Shown here: positions 56,077 to 64,000 of the stretch, one piece after another
How positions within the stretch are numbered: position 1 is the stretch's first letter
How the letters are laid out: every line of letters begins with the position of its first letter
DNA from: Notoacmeibacter sp.
Lineage (GTDB): Bacteria > Pseudomonadota > Alphaproteobacteria > Rhizobiales > Rhizobiaceae
Direction of reading: 5' to 3'
Length of the DNA stretch: 64,000 bases
NCBI GenBank assembly: GCA_019912385.1
Contig: JAIOIW010000031.1
Location: forward strand, 1 to 64,000
Program-made: the position numbers and the translations under genes
The notes under the pieces: generated by a model
What the model was told of the DNA's origin: nothing
Database searches by the model: none
What the model saw: the letters and a program-made list of their open reading frames with translations, nothing else

Positions 56077-57362
56077 TCTGGATCGCGCCGGCGCTTGCGG
56101 TCCTGCTCCTGCTTTCGGGTCTCGCGCTCGCCTATGTCATCGGCGCGGCGGCCGTGATCGCGTTTCTGGCGACGGATAACGGCCGCTACCTCGCCATCCT
56201 GCCGCAGCAGATCTTCTCGCGCATCGACGTCTTCGCCCTGATGGCGATGCCGCTTTTCATCCTCGCCGGAGAGATCATGAACCGCGGCGGCGTCACGCGC
56301 ACGCTGATCGACCTCTCCATGGCGCTGGTCGGGCGGCTGCGCGGCGGCCTCGGCCATGTGAACATCATGACAAGCGTCTTCTTCGCCGGCATTTCCGGCT
56401 CGGCGGTGGCCGATGCGGCGGCGCTTTCCAACACGCTGGTCCCGGCGATGCGCGAACGCGGCTACACCGACATCTACGCCGGCGCGGTGACCGCCGCGTC
56501 GTCGATCATCGGGCCGATCGTCCCGCCATCCATCATCCTGATCTTCTACGGCGCACTGATGGGCACCTCGGTAACCGCGCTGTTCCTGGCCGGCATCCTG
56601 CCCGGCCTGCTTCTCGCCGCCGCCCTGTTCGCGGTCAACGCCTTCTTCGCCTGGCGCGACGACCATCCGCGGTTGACGCGCGCGGAGGCGCCGCCGCTGA
56701 TCCCGACCGTGCTGCGCGCCCTGCCGGCGCTGTCGCTGCCGCTGATCATCGTCGGCGGTATCGTGTTCGGCCTGATGACGCCGACGGAAGCCGCGGCGGT
56801 CGCCGTGTTCGCGGCACTGGCCGCCAGCAGCTTCTACGAGGGGCTGGACCGTCACGGGATTCTTGCCGGTCTGCGGCGCACGGCCACGCTTTCGGGCTCG
56901 ATCTTCATGATCATCACCGCGATCGCCGCGCTCGGCCATCTCGGCGCGCTGGAGCGCCTGCCGGAGGCCATCGCCGCGACCGTGACCGATCTCGGGCTGG
57001 GGCCGGTCGAATACATGATCGCCATGAACGTGCTGTTCCTGCTGGCCGGCATGGTGCTTGACGTGCCGGTGGCGCTTGCGCTGCTGGTGCCGCTGCTCGC
57101 GCCGGTCGCGCTCGCCCAGGGCGCCGATCCGGTCCATCTCGGCATCGTGCTCTGCTTCAACCTGTGCATCGGCCTTGTTTCGCCGCCGCTCGGCGGCTGC
57201 CTGCTGGTGGTGTCGGCCGTCACCAAGACCAATTACTGGCACCTGGCCCGCGCCGTGCTGCCTTTTGTCGTCGTCGAGATCGGCGTCCTGGCGTTACTGG
57301 TCGCCGTGCCCGGCATCAGCCTGTGGCTCCCGCGCGCCTTCGGCCTGGCCGGTGGAGGGTGA
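56073..57362 (+). CDS. dctM: TRAP transporter large permease (DctM)
   Basis: 429 residues, about 12 membrane segments. Family regions MALVGRLRGGLGHVNIMTSVFFAGISGSAVADAAA (in part), AASSIIGPIVPPSIILIFYG and LVSPPLGGCLLVVSAV. ATG at 56073 overlaps the oxidase stop (ATGA). Couples sodium gradient to uptake with DctP and DctQ. The order M-P-Q is less common than P-Q-M. Confidence 0.93.
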   Translation: MIWIAPALAVLLLLSGLALAYVIGAAAVIAFLATDNGRYLAILPQQIFSRIDVFALMAMPLFILAGEIMNRGGVTRTLIDLSMALVGRLRGGLGHVNIMTSVFFAGISGSAVADAAALSNTLVPAMRERGYTDIYAGAVTAASSIIGPIVPPSIILIFYGALMGTSVTALFLAGILPGLLLAAALFAVNAFFAWRDDHPRLTRAEAPPLIPTVLRALPALSLPLIIVGGIVFGLMTPTEAAAVAVFAALAASSFYEGLDRHGILAGLRRTATLSGSIFMIITAIAALGHLGALERLPEAIAATVTDLGLGPVEYMIAMNVLFLLAGMVLDVPVALALLVPLLAPVALAQGADPVHLGIVLCFNLCIGLVSPPLGGCLLVVSAVTKTNYWHLARAVLPFVVVEIGVLALLVAVPGISLWLPRAFGLAGGG

Positions 57363-57418
57363 GGGGCGCGCAAGTTCGAGAAGTGCCGTGAAAATGAAAA
57401 TCAACAGGAGGTAGGATC

Positions 57419-58396
57419 ATGAACATCGCAAAATGGAAATTCGCCGCGACGCTTGTGGCCGTTCTGGCCGTCAGCGCACCAGCGGCAGCCCAGGTCAAGG
57501 TCGCGCTCGACAGCCCGCCTGATCTGGAGGGATCGGGAAGCTATGTCTGGGCGCACACCTTCGTCGAAAGCCTCAACGCCAGTGGCGTCAAGGCCGAGGA
57601 GTACCAGCGCGGAGCGCTCGGCGGCGATGACGAGTTGTTCGACCAGGTCAGCCAGGGGCTGCTTGAGGTCTCCATGTCGCCGCTCGGTATTGTCGGCTCG
57701 CTCGACAAGCTGATCTACGGCCTGCGGCTGCCTTACTTTTTCGACAACATGGAGGAGGTCGACAAGGCGCTCTACGATGGCGACATGCTGGCCAGGATCA
57801 ACGAGGCGACGGCGCCGAAGGGCGTGCGCGTACTGGCCGTCAACACGGTCGGCCAGGGCTCGGGAATCTTCAACACCAAGAAGACGGTCGAGACCGTCGC
57901 CGACATGGCCGGCCTGCGCATGCGCGCGCTCGACGAAAGCCAGATCAAGCTTTACGAGGCCTGGGGCGCGGCCGGCACCATCGTCAGCTGGGCGGAAGTG
58001 CCGAACGCGCTGCAGACCGGCGTTGCCGACGGCTACCTGAACCCGCCGATCGTGCCGCTGCTGTTCGGCCATACCGACTTCATCAAGTTCTTCACCGATG
58101 CCGAGATCACGCCGTCGCTGCGCATCACCATCGTGTCGGAGGACTGGTACCAGGGCCTGTCCGATGAGGATCGCGCCAAGGTCGATGCGGCGACTGACGC
58201 CGCCAACAAGGCCAACCGCGACTGGCTGGCGAACCAGGAAGCCGTCTATGACAAGCTCAAGGCCGCCGGCGTCGAGATCGTGCGCCTGAGCCCGGAAGCG
58301 CGCGCCGCGTTCCGCGCCGCCTCGCAGCCGGCCTATGAAAGTGGTCTGATCTCCAGCGAACAGATCGAGGCCTGGGAAAAGGCCAAGGGCATGTGA
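57419..58396 (+). CDS. dctP: TRAP transporter substrate-binding protein (DctP)
   Basis: 325 residues with a Sec signal peptide (KFAATLVAVLAVSAPAAAQ, cleavage near 25). DctP features include YQRGALGGDDELFDQVSQGLLEVS and GLRMRALDESQIKLYEAWGA, with the Arg that binds the ligand carboxylate near 165, and WAEVPNALQTGVADGYLNPP. ATG 57419 follows AGGAGGTAGGATC, the strongest ribosome site in the operon. The substrate should be a carboxylate or amino-acid-like anion. Confidence 0.93.
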   Translation: MNIAKWKFAATLVAVLAVSAPAAAQVKVALDSPPDLEGSGSYVWAHTFVESLNASGVKAEEYQRGALGGDDELFDQVSQGLLEVSMSPLGIVGSLDKLIYGLRLPYFFDNMEEVDKALYDGDMLARINEATAPKGVRVLAVNTVGQGSGIFNTKKTVETVADMAGLRMRALDESQIKLYEAWGAAGTIVSWAEVPNALQTGVADGYLNPPIVPLLFGHTDFIKFFTDAEITPSLRITIVSEDWYQGLSDEDRAKVDAATDAANKANRDWLANQEAVYDKLKAAGVEIVRLSPEARAAFRAASQPAYESGLISSEQIEAWEKAKGM

Positions 58397-58400
58397 TCCG

Positions 58401-58958
58401 GTGAAAACAGTGGCGAATTTTCTCGACCGGCTTTCCGCCGGCCTGGACAGGATCGCGCTCTGCGGCGCGGTCCTGGCCGTGCTCGCCATGGCCTTCGCCG
58501 CCGCCTACCAGGTCATCGCGCGCTATGCGTTCGACGCGCCGCCGGTCTGGACGGAGGAACTCGCCCGGCGCGCCATGGTATGGGCCGGAATGCTCGGCGC
58601 CTCGGTCGCCTTTCGCGAGCGCTCCGACCCGAACCTGTTTCCGGACATGGACGCGGTCGCGGGCCGTGCAGGCAAGGTGCTGGCGGTGTTTCGCGCCGCC
58701 GGCGTCACGATCTTCGCCTTTCCCGTTCTCTACTACTCGCTGTTCGGGCCCGGCATGAACATGGCGCGCGGCTTCCTCGGCCGCAGCCTCGACCGCAGCG
58801 CGGAGATGATGAACGTCCCGATGATCTGGTTCACCGCCGCCGTGCCCGCCGCCTTCGCCATCATCATGGTCCACGTGCTGGCCGGCCTCTCCAGGCGGCT
58901 GGTCGCCGAGGACGACGCCCGGACACGGGCGGAAAAACAGGAACGACACGCCGCATGA
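58401..58958 (+). CDS. dctQ: TRAP transporter small permease (DctQ)
   Basis: 185 residues from GTG 58401, with four membrane segments. VIARYAFDAPPVWTEELARRAMVWAGMLGASVAFRER (in part) is the DctQ signature. It lies 4 bases after dctP and overlaps the next gene by 4 bases. Confidence 0.91.
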   Translation: MKTVANFLDRLSAGLDRIALCGAVLAVLAMAFAAAYQVIARYAFDAPPVWTEELARRAMVWAGMLGASVAFRERSDPNLFPDMDAVAGRAGKVLAVFRAAGVTIFAFPVLYYSLFGPGMNMARGFLGRSLDRSAEMMNVPMIWFTAAVPAAFAIIMVHVLAGLSRRLVAEDDARTRAEKQERHAA

Positions 58959-60409
58959 GAGTTTTCATTGCCAGCCTGAGCACGGAGACCAACTCGTTTT
59001 CGCCGCTGCCGACCGGCCGCCTGAGCTTCGAGGAAGGCGCGGTCGCCCATGGCGACGCTACCAGGCACAAGCTCGAATACTGGTCCGCGCCGATGCATAT
59101 CTGGCGCGAACTGGCGGAGGCCGAGGGCTGGGAGGTCGTTGAAAGCCTGACGGCCCACGCCCAGCCCGCCGGGCCGACCGTGCGCGAGGTCTATGAATCC
59201 TTCCGCGACGAGATCGTCGGCGACCTTGAACGGGCGGGGCCGGTCGACATCGTCCTGCTGTCGCTGCACGGCGCGATGATTGCCGACGGCTATGACGACT
59301 GTGAGGGCGACCTCATCGCTCGCTGCCGGGCGATTGCCGGCCCCGGCGCGGTCATTGGCGGCCTGCTCGATCCGCATTGCCACCTGACCGAGGCGATGCT
59401 GGCAGAGTCGACGCTGCTGGTAGCCTACAAGGAATACCCGCATGTCGACATCCCGAACCGGGCGCGTGACCTGTTCCAACTCGCGGCCGACGCGGCGCAA
59501 GGCAGGACGAAGCCGGTCATGCGCGAATTCGATTGCCGGATGATCTGTGCCATGCACACGCCCTACGAACCGATGCGCAGCTTCGTCGACGAGATGAGCG
59601 CGCGCGAATCCGAGCCGGGCGTGCTGTCGCTGTCGCTGGCCCACGGATTTCCCTGGGGTGACCACTCGCGAGTCGGTGCACGCGCTTTCGCGATCACCGA
59701 CGGCAACGCGGAACTCGCGGCGCGAGTCGCGCGCGAACTGGGCGAAAAGCTGTTTTCGCTACGCCAGGGGATCATGCGGCCCTATCCGGACATCGAGACG
59801 GCGATCGACCGCGCGCTCGCTGCGCCTTCCGGCCCGGTCGTCCTGGCCGACGTGTCGGACAATGCCGGCGGCGGCGCGCCGAGCGACGCGACCTTCCTGC
59901 TGGCGGCGTTGCTGAAGCGCGGCATCACCGATGCGGTGACCGGTATCTACTGGGACCCGATCGCGGTGCGCATCTGCCGGGAGGCGGGCGAAGGCGCGAC
60001 GCTCAACCTCAGGCTCGGCGGCAAGTGCGGGCCGATGTCCGGCAATCCGCTGGATCTCGCAGTGACCGTGAAGAAGCTGGCCTCCGGCCTGACTCAGCGC
60101 TTCGGCGAGCTACCGTCCTTGCTCGGCGAGATGGTCTGGCTGCGGTCGGCCGGCATCGACATCGTCGTCAACGACACCCGCACCCAGACCTTCCACCCCG
60201 AAGCCTATACAGGCCTCGGCATCGAGCTTTCCGACAAGAGAATGGTCTGCGTGAAATCCTCGCAGCATTTCCATGCCGGCTTCGCCCCGATCGCCTCCGA
60301 GGTGATCCACGTGGCGACACCGGGCTCGATCACGCCAGACTATGCCAACATTCCCTACACGAAACGCGCGCCCGACTATTGGCCCAAGGTGGAGGATCCC
60401 TTCTCATGA
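58955..60409 (+). CDS. M81 family metallopeptidase, MlrC-like
   Basis: 484 residues, the MlrC length. Begins MRVFIASLSTETNSFSPLPT, the M81 N-terminus with a putative zinc ligand Glu. Further blocks: LLSLHGAMIADGYDDCEGDL, GGLLDPHCHLTEAMLAES with candidate zinc His/Asp, SLAHGFPWGDH, VSDNAGGGAPSDAT and a C-terminal VKSSQHFHAGFAPIASEV. MlrC hydrolyses linearised microcystin in sphingomonads, but most members sit in amino acid or peptide operons and their reaction is unknown. Here it may cleave an amide or cyclic precursor imported by the TRAP system. Confidence 0.9.
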   Translation: MRVFIASLSTETNSFSPLPTGRLSFEEGAVAHGDATRHKLEYWSAPMHIWRELAEAEGWEVVESLTAHAQPAGPTVREVYESFRDEIVGDLERAGPVDIVLLSLHGAMIADGYDDCEGDLIARCRAIAGPGAVIGGLLDPHCHLTEAMLAESTLLVAYKEYPHVDIPNRARDLFQLAADAAQGRTKPVMREFDCRMICAMHTPYEPMRSFVDEMSARESEPGVLSLSLAHGFPWGDHSRVGARAFAITDGNAELAARVARELGEKLFSLRQGIMRPYPDIETAIDRALAAPSGPVVLADVSDNAGGGAPSDATFLLAALLKRGITDAVTGIYWDPIAVRICREAGEGATLNLRLGGKCGPMSGNPLDLAVTVKKLASGLTQRFGELPSLLGEMVWLRSAGIDIVVNDTRTQTFHPEAYTGLGIELSDKRMVCVKSSQHFHAGFAPIASEVIHVATPGSITPDYANIPYTKRAPDYWPKVEDPFS

Positions 60410-61260
60410 CCAGCGCACTCGTCGCCGACCGGGACCGGTTTGCCGCCCTCCATCCCGAACGGCGCATCGTCGTCAACGGCCGCGACTGGGGCATGATCGC
60501 CGCCGGCTCGCAAGGCCCGTCGCTCCTGCTCATCCCTGGCACGCTCGGCCGCGCCGACATCTTCTGGCAGCAGATCGAGGCCCTGCAGGACCGCGCCCGC
60601 ATCGTATCGCTTTCCTATCCGGAAAAGGGCGGCGTAGCCGAATGGGCCGGAGACCTGGCGAAGATCGTTTCCGATTATCTCGGCGGCAAGGCCACGGTGC
60701 TGGGCTCCTCGCTCGGCGGCTATGTCGTACAGTATTTCGCCGCCGTCCATCCCGACCTGACCGAGCGATTGATCGCAGCCAACACCCTGTCCTCAGTGGC
60801 GGATATCAGGACACGGCCGCCCTACAGTTCCGACCTCGACAACGGACCGATCGGGGAACTGCGCGCCGGCTTCGGCATCGGGCTGCGCGCATGGGGCGAG
60901 ATGCATCCCGAGCAGGCGGACCTTGTCGAACTCCTCATGGCGGAGCAGGGCGGACGTATTCCCGAAGCGGAACTGCGCGCCCGCCTGAACGCGCTCAAGC
61001 ACGGACCCGAGCTGCCGGCGGTGAAACTGCCCAACAGTCGCATAGCGACGGTCGAGGCCGCCGACGATCCACTGATCCCCGCGCCGATGCGCGAGGCGGT
61101 GCGCGCGCGGCTCGAACCCGGGCGGGCCTACCGCTTCGCCGCGGGCGGGCACTTCCCCTATGTCGCGCGGCCCGCCGAATACACGGCGTTGCTGGAAGAA
61201 CAGATCGGCCTGCAGGCGACCGGCGCCGTCTGGCCCGAAGGCGCGACGACCGAATTATGA
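60406..61260 (+). CDS. Alpha/beta hydrolase fold protein
   Basis: 284 residues. Nucleophile elbow VLGSSLGGYVVQYFAAVHP (GSSLGG) near residue 103; oxyanion region LLLIPGTLGRADIFWQQ; the acid is likely in EAADDPLIP and the His in FAAGGHFPYVARP near 260. Cytosolic. Overlaps both neighbours by 4 bases (ATGA), so it is a fixed part of the operon. Ester, amide or C-C hydrolase; substrate not readable. Confidence 0.88.
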   Translation: MTSALVADRDRFAALHPERRIVVNGRDWGMIAAGSQGPSLLLIPGTLGRADIFWQQIEALQDRARIVSLSYPEKGGVAEWAGDLAKIVSDYLGGKATVLGSSLGGYVVQYFAAVHPDLTERLIAANTLSSVADIRTRPPYSSDLDNGPIGELRAGFGIGLRAWGEMHPEQADLVELLMAEQGGRIPEAELRARLNALKHGPELPAVKLPNSRIATVEAADDPLIPAPMREAVRARLEPGRAYRFAAGGHFPYVARPAEYTALLEEQIGLQATGAVWPEGATTEL

Positions 61261-62240
61261 TCGTCCTTGGCGCGAAAGATGTCGTCGATCTCCTGCCGAT
61301 GGGCGAGGCGATTGCTGTGGTCGGCGAGACGATGAAAACGGTATCGCGGGGCGAAACAAACCTGCCCCTGCGCTCGGTCATGGAGGTGGGCGGCGGCAAC
61401 CGGCTGGGTGTCATGCCGGGCGCGATGCTGGGCGGTGATCCCTTCTATGGCGTCAAGCTGCTGTCGCTGTTTCCCGGAAACCCGGCCAGGGGCCTGTCCT
61501 CGCATCTCGGCATCATGACGCTGTTCGAGGCGGCGACCGGCCAGCCGACGGCGCTGCTTGCTGCCGATGCGCTGACCGCGATCCGCACGGCCGCGGCAAG
61601 CGCTGTCGCCACACGCGCACTTGCCCGGCCCGACGCACGGGTACTGGCGATCGTCGGCACCGGCGAGCAGGCCGGGCACCATGTCGAGGCTATGCTGCTA
61701 GTGCGCGACATAGCTGAACTGCGGATCGCCGGCCGGACGCCGGAACGCGCCGCCGTCTTCGCCGAAGAGATGCGGGCGAGCCATGCCGGTATCGGGGTCG
61801 AGACTGCCGACACCGTCGGGGAAGCCGTTGCCGGCGCCGATATTGTCTGCACTGTCACTTCGTCGAAGGAAACGGTGCTCCAGGGTGCCTGGATCGCGCC
61901 GGGTACCCACGTCAACGCGGTCGGTGCTTCGGTCCCGACGATGCGCGAGATCGACGAGGACATGGTGGCGATGGCGCGCCTCTTCACCGATTACCGGCCG
62001 TCGGCCTTTGCCCAGGCCGCCGACATCATCACTGCTCTGGAGAGCGGACGTATTGCGAAGGAACACGTCCTGGGCGAAATCGGCGAAGTACTGGCAGGTG
62101 CGGTGGAGGGGCGCATGTCGGCATCTGACATCACGCTCTACCGGTCGCTCGGCCTCGCAGCACAGGATCTCGCCTGCGGCGGGCACATCCTGGAAAAGGC
62201 GCTCCGTCTGGGCCGGGGAACGCATGTGAATCTCAAGTAG
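61257..62240 (+). CDS. Ornithine cyclodeaminase/mu-crystallin family protein
   Basis: 327 residues. Substrate-side Arg in [37 protein letters not shown], then a Rossmann motif [18 protein letters not shown] near residue 131 and [11 protein letters not shown] with the catalytic Asp following. Members act as ornithine cyclodeaminases, alanine or lysine dehydrogenases, ketimine reductases or ectoine-pathway enzymes. Given the FAD oxidase in the same operon, imine/ketimine reduction or amino acid deamination is plausible. ATG overlaps the hydrolase stop. Confidence 0.9.
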   Translation: MIVLGAKDVVDLLPMGEAIAVVGETMKTVSRGETNLPLRSVMEVGGGNRLGVMPGAMLGGDPFYGVKLLSLFPGNPARGLSSHLGIMTLFEAATGQPTALLAADALTAIRTAAASAVATRALARPDARVLAIVGTGEQAGHHVEAMLLVRDIAELRIAGRTPERAAVFAEEMRASHAGIGVETADTVGEAVAGADIVCTVTSSKETVLQGAWIAPGTHVNAVGASVPTMREIDEDMVAMARLFTDYRPSAFAQAADIITALESGRIAKEHVLGEIGEVLAGAVEGRMSASDITLYRSLGLAAQDLACGGHILEKALRLGRGTHVNLK

Positions 62241-62361
62241 GTTCCCGCGGCTGAGATTGACACCGCTGCCCGTTCCGGTTCGATTTCGCCTGAAACGGCA
62301 ACGCTTGGCTGCCAAACCGGACACCCCGGGCGGAATTGTGCCGGAACAGGAAAACCAACCG

Positions 62362-63633
62362 ATGACTGCACCTGTCAAAGATCCCAGATCCTTCCTTTCC
62401 GGCCTGTTCGATGCGGCCATCGCCGCCGCCGACCCGGCGCCCGCTATCCGGGCCAATCTGCCTGAGCGTCCCAAGGGGCGCACGGTGGTGGTCGGCGCCG
62501 GCAAGGGCGCGGCCCAGCTTGCCCGCGCATTCGAGCAGGCTTGGGACGGGCCGCTCTCAGGCGTGGTGGTGACCCGTTACGGCTTCGGCGTGTCCTGCGA
62601 GCGCGTCGATGTGCTCGAGGCCAGCCACCCGGTGCCGGACGCCGCCGGCCTTGCCGCGTCAGAACGGTTGCTGCGCGAGGTTCGGGGTCTCACCGGGGAC
62701 GATCTGGTCGTGGCGTTGATCTGCGGCGGCGGCTCGGCGCTTCTGCCCGCGCCTCCCGAAGGATTTGCGCTCGATGACGAGATCGCACTCAATGAGGCGC
62801 TTCTCGCTTCCGGTGCGCCGATATCGGCGATGAATACCGTCCGCAAGCATTTTTCGCGCATCAAGGGCGGGCGATTGGCGATCGCCGCCCATCCGGCGCG
62901 TGTCGTCAGCCTGATCGTCTCGGATGTGCCTGGCGACGATCCGGCGCAAGTTGCCTCCGGGCCGACCGTCGCCGACAGGACGACGCGGGCCGATGCGCTG
63001 GCGTTGATCGAAAATTACGGCCTGCAATTGCCGGCGGCCGTCGTCGGCCACATCCGCAGCCGGCCGGCCGAATGCCCGCTGCCGGACGATCCGCACCTTG
63101 CCGGCAACAGTGTGCGCATCATCGCTTCCGCGTCGCTTTCGCTGGATGCCGCGGCGCTCAAGGCGCGTGAACAAGGTGTCGCCGCGCACATCCTGTCGGA
63201 CGCGGTCGAGGGCGAGGCGCGCGAGGCGGCGAAAGTCCATGCCGCGATCGCCCGCGAAGTCGCCCTGCGCGGCCGGCCGTTCGCGCGCCCCTGCGTCATT
63301 CTATCGGGCGGTGAAACCACCGTTACGGTCAGGGGCAACGGCAAGGGCGGACGCAACAGCGAATTCCAGCTTGCCCTTGCCATGGGGATCGACGGCCTTG
63401 AGGGCATTGATGCGTTGGCCGCCGACACCGACGGCATCGATGGCTCGGAGGACAATGCCGGGGCGTTCTGCGATGGCGGAACCATTGCACGATTGCGAGC
63501 CGCGGGCCGCGATCCGCAGGCCCTGCTGGCCGATAATGACGCCTGGTCTGCCTTCGAAGTTTCCGGCGGTCTGTTCGTGCCGGGTCCGACGGGAACCAAT
63601 GTCAATGATTTCAGGGCGATCCTGGTGAAATAG
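62362..63633 (+). CDS. Glycerate 2-kinase, MOFRL family
   Basis: 423 residues from ATG 62362 after CAGGAAAACC; upstream in-frame starts have no ribosome site. N-terminal DUF4147 domain: [35 protein letters not shown] and [18 protein letters not shown]-terminal MOFRL domain: [25 protein letters not shown]. Phosphorylates D-glycerate to 2-phosphoglycerate, joining the operon's product to glycolysis. Earlier annotations call such proteins hydroxypyruvate reductase. Separated from the previous gene by 121 bases, so possibly an independent unit. Confidence 0.91.
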   Translation: MTAPVKDPRSFLSGLFDAAIAAADPAPAIRANLPERPKGRTVVVGAGKGAAQLARAFEQAWDGPLSGVVVTRYGFGVSCERVDVLEASHPVPDAAGLAASERLLREVRGLTGDDLVVALICGGGSALLPAPPEGFALDDEIALNEALLASGAPISAMNTVRKHFSRIKGGRLAIAAHPARVVSLIVSDVPGDDPAQVASGPTVADRTTRADALALIENYGLQLPAAVVGHIRSRPAECPLPDDPHLAGNSVRIIASASLSLDAAALKAREQGVAAHILSDAVEGEAREAAKVHAAIAREVALRGRPFARPCVILSGGETTVTVRGNGKGGRNSEFQLALAMGIDGLEGIDALAADTDGIDGSEDNAGAFCDGGTIARLRAAGRDPQALLADNDAWSAFEVSGGLFVPGPTGTNVNDFRAILVK

Positions 63634-63759
63634 CGAAATGCGCGTAGCGCCGGGCGGAAAGAAGGATGTGGGCGAGGGCGGCCCGGCAGCACATATGGTT
63701 TGAACCGGTCGCGAACCCTGATAACCATAGGAGCAATGCAGGGGAACCGGGAGAGAGCC

Positions 63760-64000
63760 GTGGCTTCGGGACTGCGGGACGAAGATTTTGCGACTCTGAA
63801 ACACACCGTCCTTTTCGGCGCGCTTGCCGACAAGACACTGAATGCGCTGCTGTCAGACGCGACTGTATCTCACCATGAGCGCGGCGAGATGCTGTTCATG
63901 CAGGGCGATGCCGCAAGATGGATTTTCGTCGTGCTGGACGGCTGGGCGAAGGTTTACCGCATGACTGCAGCGGGTGAGGAGGCAGTCGTCGGGATATTCA
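63760..64000 (+). CDS. Crp/Fnr family transcriptional regulator, N-terminal part
   Basis: Open to the right edge. The frame begins with a GTG at 63760 after GGGAGAGAGCC; an in-frame ATG at 63736 is possible. The visible 80 residues are the start of a cyclic-nucleotide-binding fold: LKHTVLFGALADKTLNALLSD, ERGEMLFMQGDAARWIFVVLDGWAKVYRMTAAGEEAVVGIF. No N-terminal Cys cluster of FNR is seen. The HTH domain lies outside the window, so subtype cannot be given. Confidence 0.85.
   Translation, partial: MASGLRDEDFATLKHTVLFGALADKTLNALLSDATVSHHERGEMLFMQGDAARWIFVVLDGWAKVYRMTAAGEEAVVGIF

Overview
The window reads as chromosomal DNA of a high-GC alphaproteobacterium, most likely in the Hyphomicrobiales (Rhizobiales), near Phyllobacteriaceae-type genomes. 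The grounds are a B12-dependent ribonucleotide reductase NrdJ, a full-length cyclic beta-1,2-glucan synthase of the NdvB/Cgs type, a TRAP transporter catabolic operon, many ATGA/GTGA gene overlaps and strong GC bias at third codon positions. Genus is inference. I found no tRNA, rRNA, insertion sequence, prophage or CRISPR array.

Layout. 0-7.5 kb: nrdJ (minus strand, running off the left edge and broken by one in-frame TAG) with paired NrdR-box-like sites upstream, a stand-alone glycogen synthase, orotate phosphoribosyltransferase and an Lrp-type regulator. 7.5-17.2 kb: fused indolepyruvate oxidoreductase, an aldehyde dehydrogenase with an AcoR-like regulator lacking the AAA+ domain, and a LivHMGF-type ABC transporter without a binding-protein gene. 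17.5-23.3 kb: aromatic ring catabolism, with pobA and an AraC regulator for 4-hydroxybenzoate, then a MarR regulator, gentisate dioxygenase, an FAH-family hydrolase and a 3-hydroxybenzoate 6-hydroxylase-like monooxygenase.

23.3-27.1 kb: the most unusual set, in which a class I glutamine amidotransferase diverges from cytochrome P450, a glutamine-synthetase-like ligase and a [2Fe-2S] ferredoxin. Together they suggest oxidation of an amine through a gamma-glutamyl intermediate. 27.2-38.7 kb: a GH13 alpha-glucosidase, a tandem universal stress protein and the 2,815-residue cyclic glucan synthase. 38.8-44.9 kb: a TetR-controlled CoA-thioester (probably aryl or phenylpropanoid acid) catabolic locus with two acyl-CoA ligases, a crotonase and a thiolase. 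45-51 kb: diguanylate cyclase, MerR regulator with a metal-efflux protein, phosphate permease, NUDIX hydrolase, MFS exporter and xanthine phosphoribosyltransferase. 51.3-54.2 kb: an Mla/MCE lipid-transport set without a permease gene.

54.2-63.6 kb: an XRE-cupin regulator with twin palindromic operators faces a tightly packed catabolic operon (FAD amine/amino-acid oxidase, TRAP transporter, M81 MlrC-like protein, alpha/beta hydrolase, ornithine-cyclodeaminase-like enzyme, glycerate 2-kinase). It looks like a pathway for an imported amino-acid-like compound that ends in glycerate. A Crp/Fnr regulator is cut by the right edge.
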